64,000 nt of DNA from Pseudomonadota bacterium (lineage in GTDB: Bacteria; SAR324; NAC60-12). Location of the stretch: contig SHAT01000005.1 of NCBI GenBank assembly GCA_004213175.1, positions 1 through 64,000 on the forward strand, given 5' to 3'. Positions 1 through 12,046 of the stretch are shown in pieces. Position 1 is the first letter of the stretch. Every line of letters starts with the position of its first letter. A program made the position numbers and the translations under genes. Below the pieces are notes generated by a model. The model was given only the letters and a program-made list of their open reading frames with translations. It did no database searches and was not told where the DNA came from.

Positions 1-650
1 TGAAGGCGTAAAGGTTTTTTCCCTCAGGAACAAACTTTTTGTGGTCAGCTCGCGTTTAATTCCGGATTTCATGTCGAGCCACGCAAAGTTGCTTCAGCTC
101 AAGTTAAATTATTTCCTGAAGAAATTCCGATTGTAACACATTCAGGTTCATGCGGTGCGATGATCCGGAAACATTATACAGATTTATTTAATAATGATGC
201 ACTGCAGTGCAAGTCTGAATCTGTCGCGAAACAAACTTATGGATTAACCGAATTTCTAGTGCATGTACTGAAAATAAAATTTGAAGACCTTGGTAATCCT
301 ATTAAAGTAACGTGGCATACTTCCTGTCATGTAAAAAGGGAAATGGAAATTAGGGATGCACCGAAGAAGTTATTACGTCAGTTAAAAGATGTTGAATTAC
401 TGGAACTTGAAAGAGAAGATGAATGTTCCAGATTTGGGTGAACATTTGCGATTAAAGAACAGCACATTTCCTCAGCCATGGTTAAAGACAAGGTTAATGA
501 TATTTCAAAACTGGTGCAAATGTCCTTTTAGGTGGGGGCTGTGGTTGTTTATTGAATATTTCTGGTGCAATGGAACATTCTGGAAATAAAACAGCTCATC
601 AACAAATTGCGGAATTTATTTGGCAACGTACCACTCACAATAAATCTTAA
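1..650 (+). pseudogene. LutA/GlcF-type (Fe-S)-binding CCG-domain protein, decayed (5' end outside window)
   Basis: Conceptual reading across frames: EGVKV|FFPQEQTFCGQLAFNSGFHVEPRKVASAQVKLFPEEIPIVTHSGSCGAMIRKHYTDLF...WHTSCHVKREMEIRDAPKKLL...ECSRFG*TFAIKEQHISSAMVKDKVNDISK|TGANVLLGGGCGCLLNISGAMEHSG. Frameshift at the T-run (~14-20), in-frame TGA at 439-441, frameshift near 517. Confidence 0.8.
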
Positions 651-663
651 AATAAAAAATAAT

Positions 664-1671
664 ATGGCTACAGAACAGATGAGTTTAGATCAAATTGAGA
701 TTCTGGCAAATGAAGCTCTGATAGGAGCTGGAACACTTCCAGAATCTGCGAAGTCAGTGAGCAAAGCAGTGAGGTCTGCAGAACGAGACGGTATCCCTAG
801 TCATGGTATGCTCTACGTTCCAATATACTGTGAACATGTAAAGTGTGGAAAAGTTGACGGGTCTGCAGTTCCTGAATTAATCCAACCACGCCAGTCTGCG
901 ATTAAGGTGGATGCAAAAACAGGTTTTGCACATCCTGCAATCGACGCTGGATTTAATGAATTAATTCCTCTCGTTAAATCGAACGGCTGTGCCGGACTCA
1001 CAATCTTTAATTCCTACAACTGTGGGGTATTGGGTTATCATGTGGAACGCCTTGCTGAAGCAGATATAGTAGGAATAGGCTTTACAAATTCACCGGCTTC
1101 TATTGCACCAGTAGGAGGAAAAAAACCGGTTATTGGTACAAATCCATTTGCTCTCGCAGTTCCTGATTCTGCTGGAGGCGCAGCTTTCGTGCTTGACCAG
1201 AGCGCAAGTGTGGTTGCTAAAAGCGAAATTATGATGCGTGCACGTGAAGGGGAATCTATTCCTGAAGGCTGGGCTCTTGATCCTGAAGGCCAAAGCACGA
1301 CAGATCCAGAAATTGCCCTCAAAGGAAGTATGGCCCCGAGCGGTGGTTACAAAGGTTTTGGGATAGGTTTGCTAGTTGAAGTTATGGCAGCAGCACTCAG
1401 CGGTGCGGTTCTTGGAATTCAGGCAAGTCCGTTTTCTGGCACTACTGGCGGCCCACCTAGGACGGGACAGTGTTTCATTGCCTTTGATCCGGAGGCATAC
1501 TCTGGTGCTGAATTTTATGAGCGTATCTCTGCACTTGTAGATGCGATCCAGAGTCAGGATGGCGCACGTTTACCTGGCGAACGCCGCAAAAAAAATAGAC
1601 AAAGAATAGAACTCGAAGGTGTAGAAGTTTCTCAATCACTGATTGAAAAAATCCGTTCATTTTGTGTTTGA
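664..1671 (+). CDS. Ldh family oxidoreductase (malate/L-lactate/sulfolactate dehydrogenase family)
   Basis: ORF 565..1671, likely start ATG 664; DGIPSHGMLYVPIYCEHVKCGKVDG, PVGGKKPVIGTNPFALAVP, GYKGFGIGLLVEVMAAALSGA. Confidence 0.85.
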   Translation: MATEQMSLDQIEILANEALIGAGTLPESAKSVSKAVRSAERDGIPSHGMLYVPIYCEHVKCGKVDGSAVPELIQPRQSAIKVDAKTGFAHPAIDAGFNELIPLVKSNGCAGLTIFNSYNCGVLGYHVERLAEADIVGIGFTNSPASIAPVGGKKPVIGTNPFALAVPDSAGGAAFVLDQSASVVAKSEIMMRAREGESIPEGWALDPEGQSTTDPEIALKGSMAPSGGYKGFGIGLLVEVMAAALSGAVLGIQASPFSGTTGGPPRTGQCFIAFDPEAYSGAEFYERISALVDAIQSQDGARLPGERRKKNRQRIELEGVEVSQSLIEKIRSFCV

Positions 1672-1775
1672 AAAATGTTAACAATTTAAACGCTCACCGT
1701 AATTCTCACTTTGCCTCCCTTGGGGATATTACAATCTTCAAAGAGAATTATATTTGAATGATTATATTTCAGAAA

Positions 1776-2003
1776 CTATTCTAAGCATTGAACACGTGCT
1801 CGTGTGTAAGGTCCAAAATCTTCTTCCTCTAAAATTTTAAAATCACCGTGGCAGTGTCTAAGTGCCCGCTCCTTTAACTGCTCACGTATTCCTGTTTTGA
1901 AAATTATGTATTGTGGTTCAGATACACAACTGAAGAGCGATAGCAGTAAAAGCAGTTTTGAACATAAGATTAAAATTTTCAGCATTTGCCTTTTAAGAGC
2001 CAT
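1776..2003 (-). CDS. small putative lipoprotein, two conserved Cys
   Basis: 75 aa; signal peptide plus lipobox-like LLSLFSC; ends ...RALRHCHGDFKILEEEDFGPYTRARVQCLE; overlaps the 3' end of rarA by 11 nt. Confidence 0.55.
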   Translation of the reverse strand: MALKRQMLKILILCSKLLLLLSLFSCVSEPQYIIFKTGIREQLKERALRHCHGDFKILEEEDFGPYTRARVQCLE

Positions 2004-4200
2004 TAGTCGTTTTCTTACAGAATTTCATGAACAGACAGACACTTCGCCACTTAACTATGTTTCCGGCCACTTCACTCAAGAAAATTTCCAGTAAATTATT
2101 CAACTGATCAGCAGTAAAATGTGATGATAAAAGTTTCCAGTAATTGGATTGACTATTTTCAGGTTGAACTGCAAACCATTGTTCGATTTGCGATGTCCGA
2201 ATTAGGGTTGGTGTGAAGAACTCTTTAACCTGCCAGCGAATGATGTCCCAATCCGCCGATTCCAGTTCATTACGCAGAGTTTTAGGTGTCCAGTTGCAGC
2301 GCGTGTTTTCAGAATCGTTATATATTTCCTCTTCTGCGGATTTTAGATTATTCAGAAATTTTGGTTCCATATTTCCTTCCGGAATTAGTTCTGAAAGACG
2401 CTGTCCAAGTGCAGGCACTGTTTCCACGATGACGAAGAAACCATCCGGTAAAATCCAAGGTTTTAAAGTTTCCAGGAAGGCTGTTTTATTTTGGTGGTTT
2501 TGCAGTATGTTACGCCCAACAATCCGTTCAAAACCTAAATCAGGAATTTCGAATGCCTTCGGATTTCCGGAACTGTCCTGTACTATTTTAGGTTTAATTC
2601 CAGAAGATGGATTTTTGAACATTGTGCTGAGTGTTTGTTTTTCTTCGGAAGAATATACAAGCGCATAAAGATTTTCTTCAGGAATCTGACGCAGAAATTC
2701 ACCGAGTAGTAACCCGTCTGCGGCATTAAGAACAAGTGCCATAATATTACGTGATAGTTTGCTCCATTTTAGCAAAATGTCACGGATTTCATTAAGTAAT
2801 TCGCCTGAACTGCCAATGGTTCGGGCTTCCCAGTAATTTGAGTTTTCTGATTGTTCAACCGCTGATTGAGAAAGAAAAGCTGCCAGTTGGGCTTCCCGAT
2901 GTCTTGCCACATTATCCTTGATTGTTGCTTCATAACCTTGATTGGACGGCTGATAAAAAATCCTCCCCTGTAAAACATCCGGAAGGTATTGCTGTGCAAC
3001 CCAGTGATCACGGAATGCATGCGGGTAGAGGTAACCTTCTCCGTGACCAAATGCCTTCCCGTCTCGGTTTCCATCTTTGAGCATGTCAGGGACCTCGTCA
3101 GATTTTTCCTTACGTACGACCGAAATTGCGTCAAAAAAAGCGAAAACAGAGTTGCTCTTTGGTGCAGTACTTAAATATAAACAAGATTGTGCAAGGTGGT
3201 AACGTCCCTCCGGCATTCCTACATAATCAAATGCCTGTGATGCGGATGTAACAACAGCTAATGCGTGTGGATCTGCCATTCCTACATCTTCACTGGCAAA
3301 AATGAGCATTCTTCGAAAAATGAATCTCGGGTCTTCACCTGCCTCTATCATTTTCGCCATCCAAAAAAGTGCAGCATCCGGATCTGAACCACGCATAGAT
3401 TTAATAAAAGCGGAAATTGTGTCAAAATGTGCGTCTCCGTCTTTGTCATAAAGTACTGCCCGTTGCTGAATTGATTCTTCTGCAATTTCCAAAGTTATCT
3501 TTAGGATATCTTCAGAGTTAGCTTCACTTGTTAGCACCGCTAGTTCGAGCGCATTTAATGCAGTCCTGGCGTCACCGCCAGCTACATTTGCAAGGTGCTG
3601 ACGAGCACGGTCTTCGATGACTATTTTTTTTTCTCCAAACCCACGTTCCGGATCTGAGAGTGCTTGTAAGATTATATCCTCAACTTCATCTGAATTAAGG
3701 GATTGAAGCTGAAAAATTCTGGATCGGCTTACGAGTGCTTTGTTGACTTCAAAATATGGATTTTCTGTAGTCGCACCTATTAAGATTATGGTACCGTTTT
3801 CAACATGTGGTAGAAGGGCATCCTGTTGAGCTTTGTTGAAACGGTGAACTTCATCGATAAACAAAACAGCACGTTGCTGTTGTTCTGCGCGTGCTTTTTT
3901 GGCGGTTTCTATACAATTACGGATTTCAGTGATTCCTGATAAAACCGCATTTATGGAAATAAATTCAGCTTGAGTTGTATTGGCAATTATACGGGCAAGT
4001 GTAGTCTTGCCTGTTCCTGGAGGTCCATAAAAGATCAGGCTCGACAATTGATCAGCCTGAATGGCACGTCGCAAAAGACGTCCCGGTGCCAAAATGTGGC
4101 TTTGGCCGACAAACTCTTCAATTGTCCTCGGACGCATACGGTCCGCTAAAGGAGCTTCTTTACGGATTTGAATTTCGTGTGTGTGTTCAAATAAATTCAC
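1993..4200 (-). CDS. rarA: replication-associated recombination protein A (RarA/MgsA) fused to a C-terminal Rossmann/methyltransferase-like domain
   Basis: [65 protein letters not shown]; about 300 aa C-terminal extension. Confidence 0.9.
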   Translation of the reverse strand: MNLFEHTHEIQIRKEAPLADRMRPRTIEEFVGQSHILAPGRLLRRAIQADQLSSLIFYGPPGTGKTTLARIIANTTQAEFISINAVLSGITEIRNCIETAKKARAEQQQRAVLFIDEVHRFNKAQQDALLPHVENGTIILIGATTENPYFEVNKALVSRSRIFQLQSLNSDEVEDIILQALSDPERGFGEKKIVIEDRARQHLANVAGGDARTALNALELAVLTSEANSEDILKITLEIAEESIQQRAVLYDKDGDAHFDTISAFIKSMRGSDPDAALFWMAKMIEAGEDPRFIFRRMLIFASEDVGMADPHALAVVTSASQAFDYVGMPEGRYHLAQSCLYLSTAPKSNSVFAFFDAISVVRKEKSDEVPDMLKDGNRDGKAFGHGEGYLYPHAFRDHWVAQQYLPDVLQGRIFYQPSNQGYEATIKDNVARHREAQLAAFLSQSAVEQSENSNYWEARTIGSSGELLNEIRDILLKWSKLSRNIMALVLNAADGLLLGEFLRQIPEENLYALVYSSEEKQTLSTMFKNPSSGIKPKIVQDSSGNPKAFEIPDLGFERIVGRNILQNHQNKTAFLETLKPWILPDGFFVIVETVPALGQRLSELIPEGNMEPKFLNNLKSAEEEIYNDSENTRCNWTPKTLRNELESADWDIIRWQVKEFFTPTLIRTSQIEQWFAVQPENSQSNYWKLLSSHFTADQLNNLLEIFLSEVAGNIVKWRSVCLFMKFCKKTTNGS

Positions 4201-4257
4201 TTAGAAGCCTGTCTATTTTTAGAAATGAATGGAACTTTTACTACTGAGTTTATATAG

Positions 4258-6336
<2,079 letters not shown>

Positions 6337-6727
6337 ATGAACTGATTCGTAACTAATACTTGCTGTATGAGAACATTGTTTAATAATATCAATTATTAAT
6401 TTCCTTATTCCTGATGTAAGCTATAAGGGTTCTAAATGGAAAGGCATAGCACCTGGAAAAAATTCAAGAGCTTGTTTCACGAAATTCAAATAGATACTCT
6501 TATTGGACTTGAATTAAAATCTGTCTTTCTGGTCAAGTCTGAGATGAAAATAGAACAAAATTATCAGGATATACTAACCAGTATTAAGAATATTAGCTAA
6601 ATTTGAATTGATACTGAGAATTTCAGTATATTTTCTTTACAAACACTGTTAGATAATTATCTGCATAGAAATATTCTAACTACTGAATACTGAAGATCAC
6701 ATAAAAACATATTACTTGAAAATATAA

Positions 6728-7612
6728 ATGAAAGGTGTAATTTTAGCCGCTGGCTATGCGACTCGTTTTTTGCCTGCCTCAAAAACAATCCCCAAGGAAA
6801 TGTTTCCTCTGATTGACCGTCCGGCCATTGATTTCATTGTACAGGAAATGGTTGATTCAGGTATACACGATATCTTGCTGGTATCTTCGCGCAGAAAAAA
6901 AGTAATGGAGGATTATTTTGATCGTGAAGTAGAGCTTTCTTCCGCATTTTCGGAGTCCCAAGAATATGAAAAACTGAAAGTAATAAAACCGATAAAGGCT
7001 AATATTTTCACACTGCGTCAGCAGTATATGATGGGTACAGGGAATGCGTTGATGTTGGTGGAACCGTTTGTGAATAATGAACCGTTTGTGGTAGCCTATC
7101 CGGATGATATTGTGTTGGGTGAGAAACCTCTTTCCAAACAACTGATTGAGACCTGGGAAAAAACTGGCGACACAGTTTTGAGTGTTCAGGAATTGAGTGA
7201 AGATCAATTATCGCGTTACGGTGTGATTAATAAGGAAGGTGAAGGAAAAATTATGAAAGTCAAAAATATGGTGGAGAAACCGAAACCTGGTACGGCACCC
7301 AGCCGCTTTGTTTCTTTCGGACGTTATCTCTACACGCCAGAACTTTTTAATGCACTGCGAGCTAGCGACAAAAGACAATCTTCAAAAAGTGAATTTACTC
7401 AAACGGAAGCCATCAACCAAATGGCCAAAAATAGAAACGTTTCAGCGTTACAATTCGAAGGAACACGTTATGATTTGGGAGATCCACTGGGGTTTCTGAC
7501 TTCCGCAATGCAAATAGGTTTGCAGCGCATGGAATTCAAGGGTGATTTACTAGATGAAATGCGGAGACTGCTTAAACTGCATGACGATCCTAAGGGGGAA
7601 AACATCCATTAA
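6728..7612 (+). CDS. galU: UTP--glucose-1-phosphate uridylyltransferase
   Basis: MKGVILAAGYATRFLPASKTIPKEMFPLIDRPAIDFIVQE. Confidence 0.93.
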   Translation: MKGVILAAGYATRFLPASKTIPKEMFPLIDRPAIDFIVQEMVDSGIHDILLVSSRRKKVMEDYFDREVELSSAFSESQEYEKLKVIKPIKANIFTLRQQYMMGTGNALMLVEPFVNNEPFVVAYPDDIVLGEKPLSKQLIETWEKTGDTVLSVQELSEDQLSRYGVINKEGEGKIMKVKNMVEKPKPGTAPSRFVSFGRYLYTPELFNALRASDKRQSSKSEFTQTEAINQMAKNRNVSALQFEGTRYDLGDPLGFLTSAMQIGLQRMEFKGDLLDEMRRLLKLHDDPKGENIH

Positions 7613-7675
7613 ATTCATTTTTCTGTTGTTTCTGTATAATGCTTTAATCCTCTGTTTTAGTTTCATGGATGTTTT
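7599..7675 (+). terminator. terminator-like long-loop inverted repeat after galU
   Basis: AAAACATCCAT (7599-7609) / ATGGATGTTTT (7665-7675): 11-bp perfect inverted repeat ending in a T run, 55-nt loop. Confidence 0.4.
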
Positions 7676-7794
7676 TTACACCAGGAAATCTCTGACTGTA
7701 AATATATCATAGTCCAAAATAAATCCACCAAGATTTAAATCAGTCTTTAATAGAAAAAGTAGTTGACTTCTAACTTGCATAAACTATTTGTTTA

Positions 7795-7903
7795 CTCCCC
7801 TTGGTATATAAAGAACAAACCATCATCAATATTTGTACCACCGGGGAGGAAGCTGAGTTGTCTGTCATTTCACTGAGGCAAATAATTTTAAGTATTTTTC
7901 AGT
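7795..7903 (+). other. candidate structured RNA / 5' leader of two successive hairpins
   Basis: CTCCCC..GGT..ACAAA / TTTGT.ACC..GGGGAG (7795-7848), then TCACTGA (7868-7874) / TCAGTGA (7897-7903). Confidence 0.35.
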
Positions 7904-8020
7904 GATTCTGTAAAGTAATCTGAATTATGAAAAGTAATTTTACTAAATAAAGTGTATAAAAAATTGATTTATCTATTTTTTATATCAGTAACATAAATAA
8001 TCAAACAAGGAAAAATAATA

Positions 8021-8632
8021 ATGAAAGAATCGGAAATAATATTAATCCGCCATGGCGAGACTGAGTGGAATTCTCAGCAGCGTATGCAGGGGCATTCTAA
8101 CAGTGATCTTTCCGCAGAGGGGCGGGACCAAATTCAGGCGCTCGGTAAATGGATGAAAAACGTCTCCTTTGATCACATTTATTCCAGCGATTCTCAACGT
8201 GCCCAGCAAACTGCAAAGGCAATTACTCAGTATTCAGGACATACGCTGCAACTTGATCAACGTATCCGCGAAAAAAATCTTGGTGTTTTCGAAGGACTAA
8301 CATCTGATGAAGCTAGAGGAAGATTTCCAGATGTATATCACCTTTTCAAAACTTCAGGCAGAAACTATGTGATCGATAAAGGAGAAAGTACTCAGCAGCT
8401 TCTGGATCGTTCTTTGGAATTCATTGAAGACATACGTTTAAGACATCCGGATCAAAGAGTTGTGATGGTTACGCACGGCGGGGTCGTGAGGGTTTTAATG
8501 AAGTATACACTCGGGCTGTCCATCGATACCCCCACAAATTTCCTGATTAAGAACACTGGAATTTTTCGTTTAATCTGGAAAGAAAATTGGCTGGTTAAGC
8601 AAATGGGTGTAGTTTCTCATTTGGAAAAATAG
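8021..8632 (+). CDS. histidine phosphatase family protein (phosphoglycerate mutase-like)
   Basis: ILIRHGETEWNSQQRMQGHSNSDLS; VTHGGVVR. Confidence 0.92.
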   Translation: MKESEIILIRHGETEWNSQQRMQGHSNSDLSAEGRDQIQALGKWMKNVSFDHIYSSDSQRAQQTAKAITQYSGHTLQLDQRIREKNLGVFEGLTSDEARGRFPDVYHLFKTSGRNYVIDKGESTQQLLDRSLEFIEDIRLRHPDQRVVMVTHGGVVRVLMKYTLGLSIDTPTNFLIKNTGIFRLIWKENWLVKQMGVVSHLEK

Positions 8633-8697
8633 AAACAACCATTTTTTCATTCATGTGATAATCTGGCATTGGCGTTTAATTTCTAAATCTATACTAT

Positions 8698-9498
8698 TTG
8701 ACCTTATACATATTAGCTGTAATCTTGAAAATTCTTAAAATACTTAGCGGAATAAAACAAGAAAAATTGTTGTGGGAAAATAAGGTCTCTGGAGTAACAG
8801 TTCAGGTTTGGGAAAAGGATGATCGCCGCGAATTACGTTTTGGCAACCATATTATGCAGAGCGTTATATTAAAAAAACATCCTGATCAATTGGTATTACC
8901 TTATTCCCGTTTCATGGTGCTTGGACTGCTTTTCTGTCCTGCCCCAAAATCAGTTTTGCATATAGGTCTTGGGGGAGGCAGTATTGTACGCTGGATGCAC
9001 GGCGAGTTCCCTGATCTTAAGCAAACTGTCGTCGAAGTCAATTCTGGAGTAATAGAGGCAGCACACCGTTTTTTTGAGTTACCGTATGACAAACGTTTGC
9101 GAGTGTTGTGCGCGGATGCAGCAGAGAGTATTCCAACTCTAAAGGAAAAATATGATCTCATTATCCTTGATGCTTTTGGTGATTATGGGGCTCCTGAAGA
9201 ACTTAAAGGGATTGATTTCTTAAACAAACTTCGCACTTGTATGAATCAACAGAGTTGGCTTGTGGGAAATTTGTGGACAGTGACTGGAGATTTTGAAGAA
9301 AAGCGTGGGCTTTGGAAATCCACTTTTCAACAGGTATTGGAAGCACGTGCAAACCGGAAGGGAAACATGATTCTTTACGGCAGCAAACTTCCACAACTTC
9401 CAGAGAAGAAGGAATTTGAAGATACGGCAAAAAAATTACAAAAACTTCATGGGCTTGAATTTCGCAAAATGCTGGGTGAATTACATAAGGTGTTTTGA
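8698..9498 (+). CDS. spermidine synthase-like SAM-dependent transferase
   Basis: VLHIGLGGGSIVRWMHGEFPDLKQTVVEVNSGVIEAAHRFFELP...DLIILDAFG; TTG start. Confidence 0.8.
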   Translation: MTLYILAVILKILKILSGIKQEKLLWENKVSGVTVQVWEKDDRRELRFGNHIMQSVILKKHPDQLVLPYSRFMVLGLLFCPAPKSVLHIGLGGGSIVRWMHGEFPDLKQTVVEVNSGVIEAAHRFFELPYDKRLRVLCADAAESIPTLKEKYDLIILDAFGDYGAPEELKGIDFLNKLRTCMNQQSWLVGNLWTVTGDFEEKRGLWKSTFQQVLEARANRKGNMILYGSKLPQLPEKKEFEDTAKKLQKLHGLEFRKMLGELHKVF

Positions 9499-9709
9499 AG
9501 TTAATTCCTTATTTTTTCTATAGAGATTGTGGAGGAATTATATAGAAACAAATAGGTTTACAATATTTGTCTTCAAGAAAGTACCGTAATGTCGTAAATT
9601 TAAAATCTCTCCCATTGTCACTAAATTCCATAGAGTGTTTCCTAACTTTCTATAGATCTTCACAAGTGCAAGTCTCCCAAGCTCTTCAAACGATTCAACT
9701 TTCTATAAA

Positions 9710-11914
9710 TCATGAACTATAGATTTGTTTATACAGCTTGTAACTACGATATACTCTTTTAACGTATTCTCTTGTCTCAGAGAATGGAATTTGTTCAACA
9801 AAGGCATCAATGGATTCCCCTCTCCAACGATTGATCCATTTGATCATGTTGTGAGGACCTGCGTTATAACTTCCTGCAGTGTGAATCAATTCAGATTTGA
9901 ATCTTTCTGCAAGACTTCCCAGATAAAGTGTGCCAAGACGGGTATTTAATTCTGGATTGAAGATTTCATCTTTTTGATTGAGTTTGATTTTCTTTTTTCG
10001 TGCTACGTATTTTGCTGTAGCTGGCATCAATTGCATCAAACCCATAGCTTTGCTTGAAGACAGTGCCAGTGGATCAAAGTGGCTCTCTTCACGCATGATT
10101 GCCAGGGCAAAATAAGGATCAATTCCCGCCTGATTAGCAAAACTCTTCAACTGTGACCAGTATGGCCTTGGGTAAGCCAGTTCCCAGAGAGGATGTCCCC
10201 CTACTTCCAGAGTTACGAGGTGCGGCAGATAATAATTCGCTATTACTCTGAGCACAGAATAATACTCACCTCTGCGGTGAAGGAGATGACTAACATGCCA
10301 ATTACGTGTACTATCTTTATAACGACCTAGACCTGCAAACAATTCTTTGAGTGCCTGCTCCGGTTCTGAAATATCAAAAAGAAACTCTGTTCTCTCGAGC
10401 AATTCTCTGGTATTTGTGCTTAGTTTTTCTGTAGGCTTTGAGTAAAGTTTTGCTTTACGTGTTTTGATTATCGACAAAATACCTTCAGGAACATCTTCTG
10501 ATGAAATCAGACGCATTCCGTAATAGGTGTTAGGTTTTTGAAGAATCAGTTGTTTGAAGCTTTTTGCGGCAAGATCTGGACGACCACTTTCTTCTAAAAA
10601 TTTGCCCTTCCAGAATAGTAACTTGGCTTTCATTTCAGAATTATAAATCCTTTTCTTGAGTCCTATATTAATGTATTCCAATGCTTTCTCAAAATTCTTT
10701 TGCTGTTTGTACGACCATGCGAGTTCCCATGCTGACTTAGTGGCCAGTCTATGTTTAGGAAATTTTCGGAGAAGGCGATCCCACCAAAATTGTGCTTTAC
10801 TGATTTCAGCATCCAAACGGTAACGGGTGGCAAATGTATAAAACAAAACAGGAAGTTTTTTTGCTTTATTATTAATTTTTTCAAGTTGATAAATAGTACT
10901 TCTTCCAGCAATAATATTTTTACGTTTAATATATGAACGTGCCTTCCAGTAGAGCTGAACTTCCTTTCCTAAAGACCATTTTTGTGAAAGGATTCCCTGT
11001 TTCTGGAGCTTTATAATCAGACCATAATATCTTTCCTTGAAAAGGGCTTTTAGGTATTCTTCTCCAAGTATTTTCACTATTTTTTTGCTTCTCCCTTTTC
11101 TCAGTTGCTGAAGATGTTTAATCAGGTATTTGTTCAGTCCCAGTTTTGACAGACTTCTGACACGACTTGAAAGCTCTGCTTCAGATATTCTTTTAAGTTG
11201 ATCTGCATTCAGGTTTTTGTGGGAGAGAATAGCAGTTTTTTTATCTATCGGAAACTGCCATCCTAAGACCTTATATTTGTGCTCAAGCTTTATTCCTTTC
11301 AGCTTTGCTCCACGAAGATAAAGTTTATGTATTTTATAGTCTGAGAGAAACCATTTGTAGTTTTTCCGAGTGTCATGCAGCAGATTAAAGATTTGACTAG
11401 TTTCTTTATCAGTATTGAATTCACTCTTAATGTATTTACGGAGTGGATCAAGGTAATAATTCTTTTCCGGAAGTTTTAGTAATTTTCGGATACTGACAAT
11501 TGCTTCACGATGCCGATCAGACTTTAGTAAGACGAGAATATTTTGAAAAATCCATGCATCTCTGAATTCTGATTCCGGAGTTTGTTTAAGACTTTTGAGC
11601 GCTAATTTGAAATTCCCAATCTCCCGATGACATTTTGCTTTTAAAATCCGTGATCCACTCCATAAAATATTGTTATTCCAAGACTTTGGTTTTGATAAAT
11701 TATTCAACTGATGGATTAGCTCCTTGCAGTTACCACTTTCATACAGTTGAGTGAAAGGTTGCAAGGAAGGCCTTTTATGAGCAGAAATAGAACTCAAGGG
11801 TATCAGTAAGGCAAAAACAAAACATATCGTTCTCGCAACCTTCCAAGATTTACTACAATATTTGAAGTTAACTAAATTGGAAAGTCCCGTTAATTGCTTG
11901 AAACCCTGAAACAT
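9710..11914 (-). CDS. slt: soluble lytic murein transglycosylase, TPR/helical domain plus SLT domain
   Basis: AIMREESHFDPLALSSSKAMGLMQLMPATAKYVARK...NPELNTRLGTLYLGSL...AGSYNAGPHNMIKWINRW. Confidence 0.93.
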   Translation of the reverse strand: MFQGFKQLTGLSNLVNFKYCSKSWKVARTICFVFALLIPLSSISAHKRPSLQPFTQLYESGNCKELIHQLNNLSKPKSWNNNILWSGSRILKAKCHREIGNFKLALKSLKQTPESEFRDAWIFQNILVLLKSDRHREAIVSIRKLLKLPEKNYYLDPLRKYIKSEFNTDKETSQIFNLLHDTRKNYKWFLSDYKIHKLYLRGAKLKGIKLEHKYKVLGWQFPIDKKTAILSHKNLNADQLKRISEAELSSRVRSLSKLGLNKYLIKHLQQLRKGRSKKIVKILGEEYLKALFKERYYGLIIKLQKQGILSQKWSLGKEVQLYWKARSYIKRKNIIAGRSTIYQLEKINNKAKKLPVLFYTFATRYRLDAEISKAQFWWDRLLRKFPKHRLATKSAWELAWSYKQQKNFEKALEYINIGLKKRIYNSEMKAKLLFWKGKFLEESGRPDLAAKSFKQLILQKPNTYYGMRLISSEDVPEGILSIIKTRKAKLYSKPTEKLSTNTRELLERTEFLFDISEPEQALKELFAGLGRYKDSTRNWHVSHLLHRRGEYYSVLRVIANYYLPHLVTLEVGGHPLWELAYPRPYWSQLKSFANQAGIDPYFALAIMREESHFDPLALSSSKAMGLMQLMPATAKYVARKKKIKLNQKDEIFNPELNTRLGTLYLGSLAERFKSELIHTAGSYNAGPHNMIKWINRWRGESIDAFVEQIPFSETREYVKRVYRSYKLYKQIYSS

Positions 11915-12046
11915 ATTTTTATCAGTTGGTATAGTTGGTGCTTGTTAATGCTCGACAAAGTTAATACTGCTATCAGCTTTTTAAAAAAGAATTAGCAAAT
12001 ATCTTGCCTCGATTTACAAATAACATTTATTTCATTAATAAAACAA

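Noticed and set aside
389-589. 66-aa ORF MLNYWNLKEKMNVPDLG...
   Set aside because: Out-of-frame reading through the decayed LutA-like gene; the coherent protein signal is in the other frames.
2213-3174. ORFs 2213..2668 (+), 2769..3134 (-) and 2989..3174 (+)
   Set aside because: Alternative-frame or antisense ORFs inside rarA; no domain sense.
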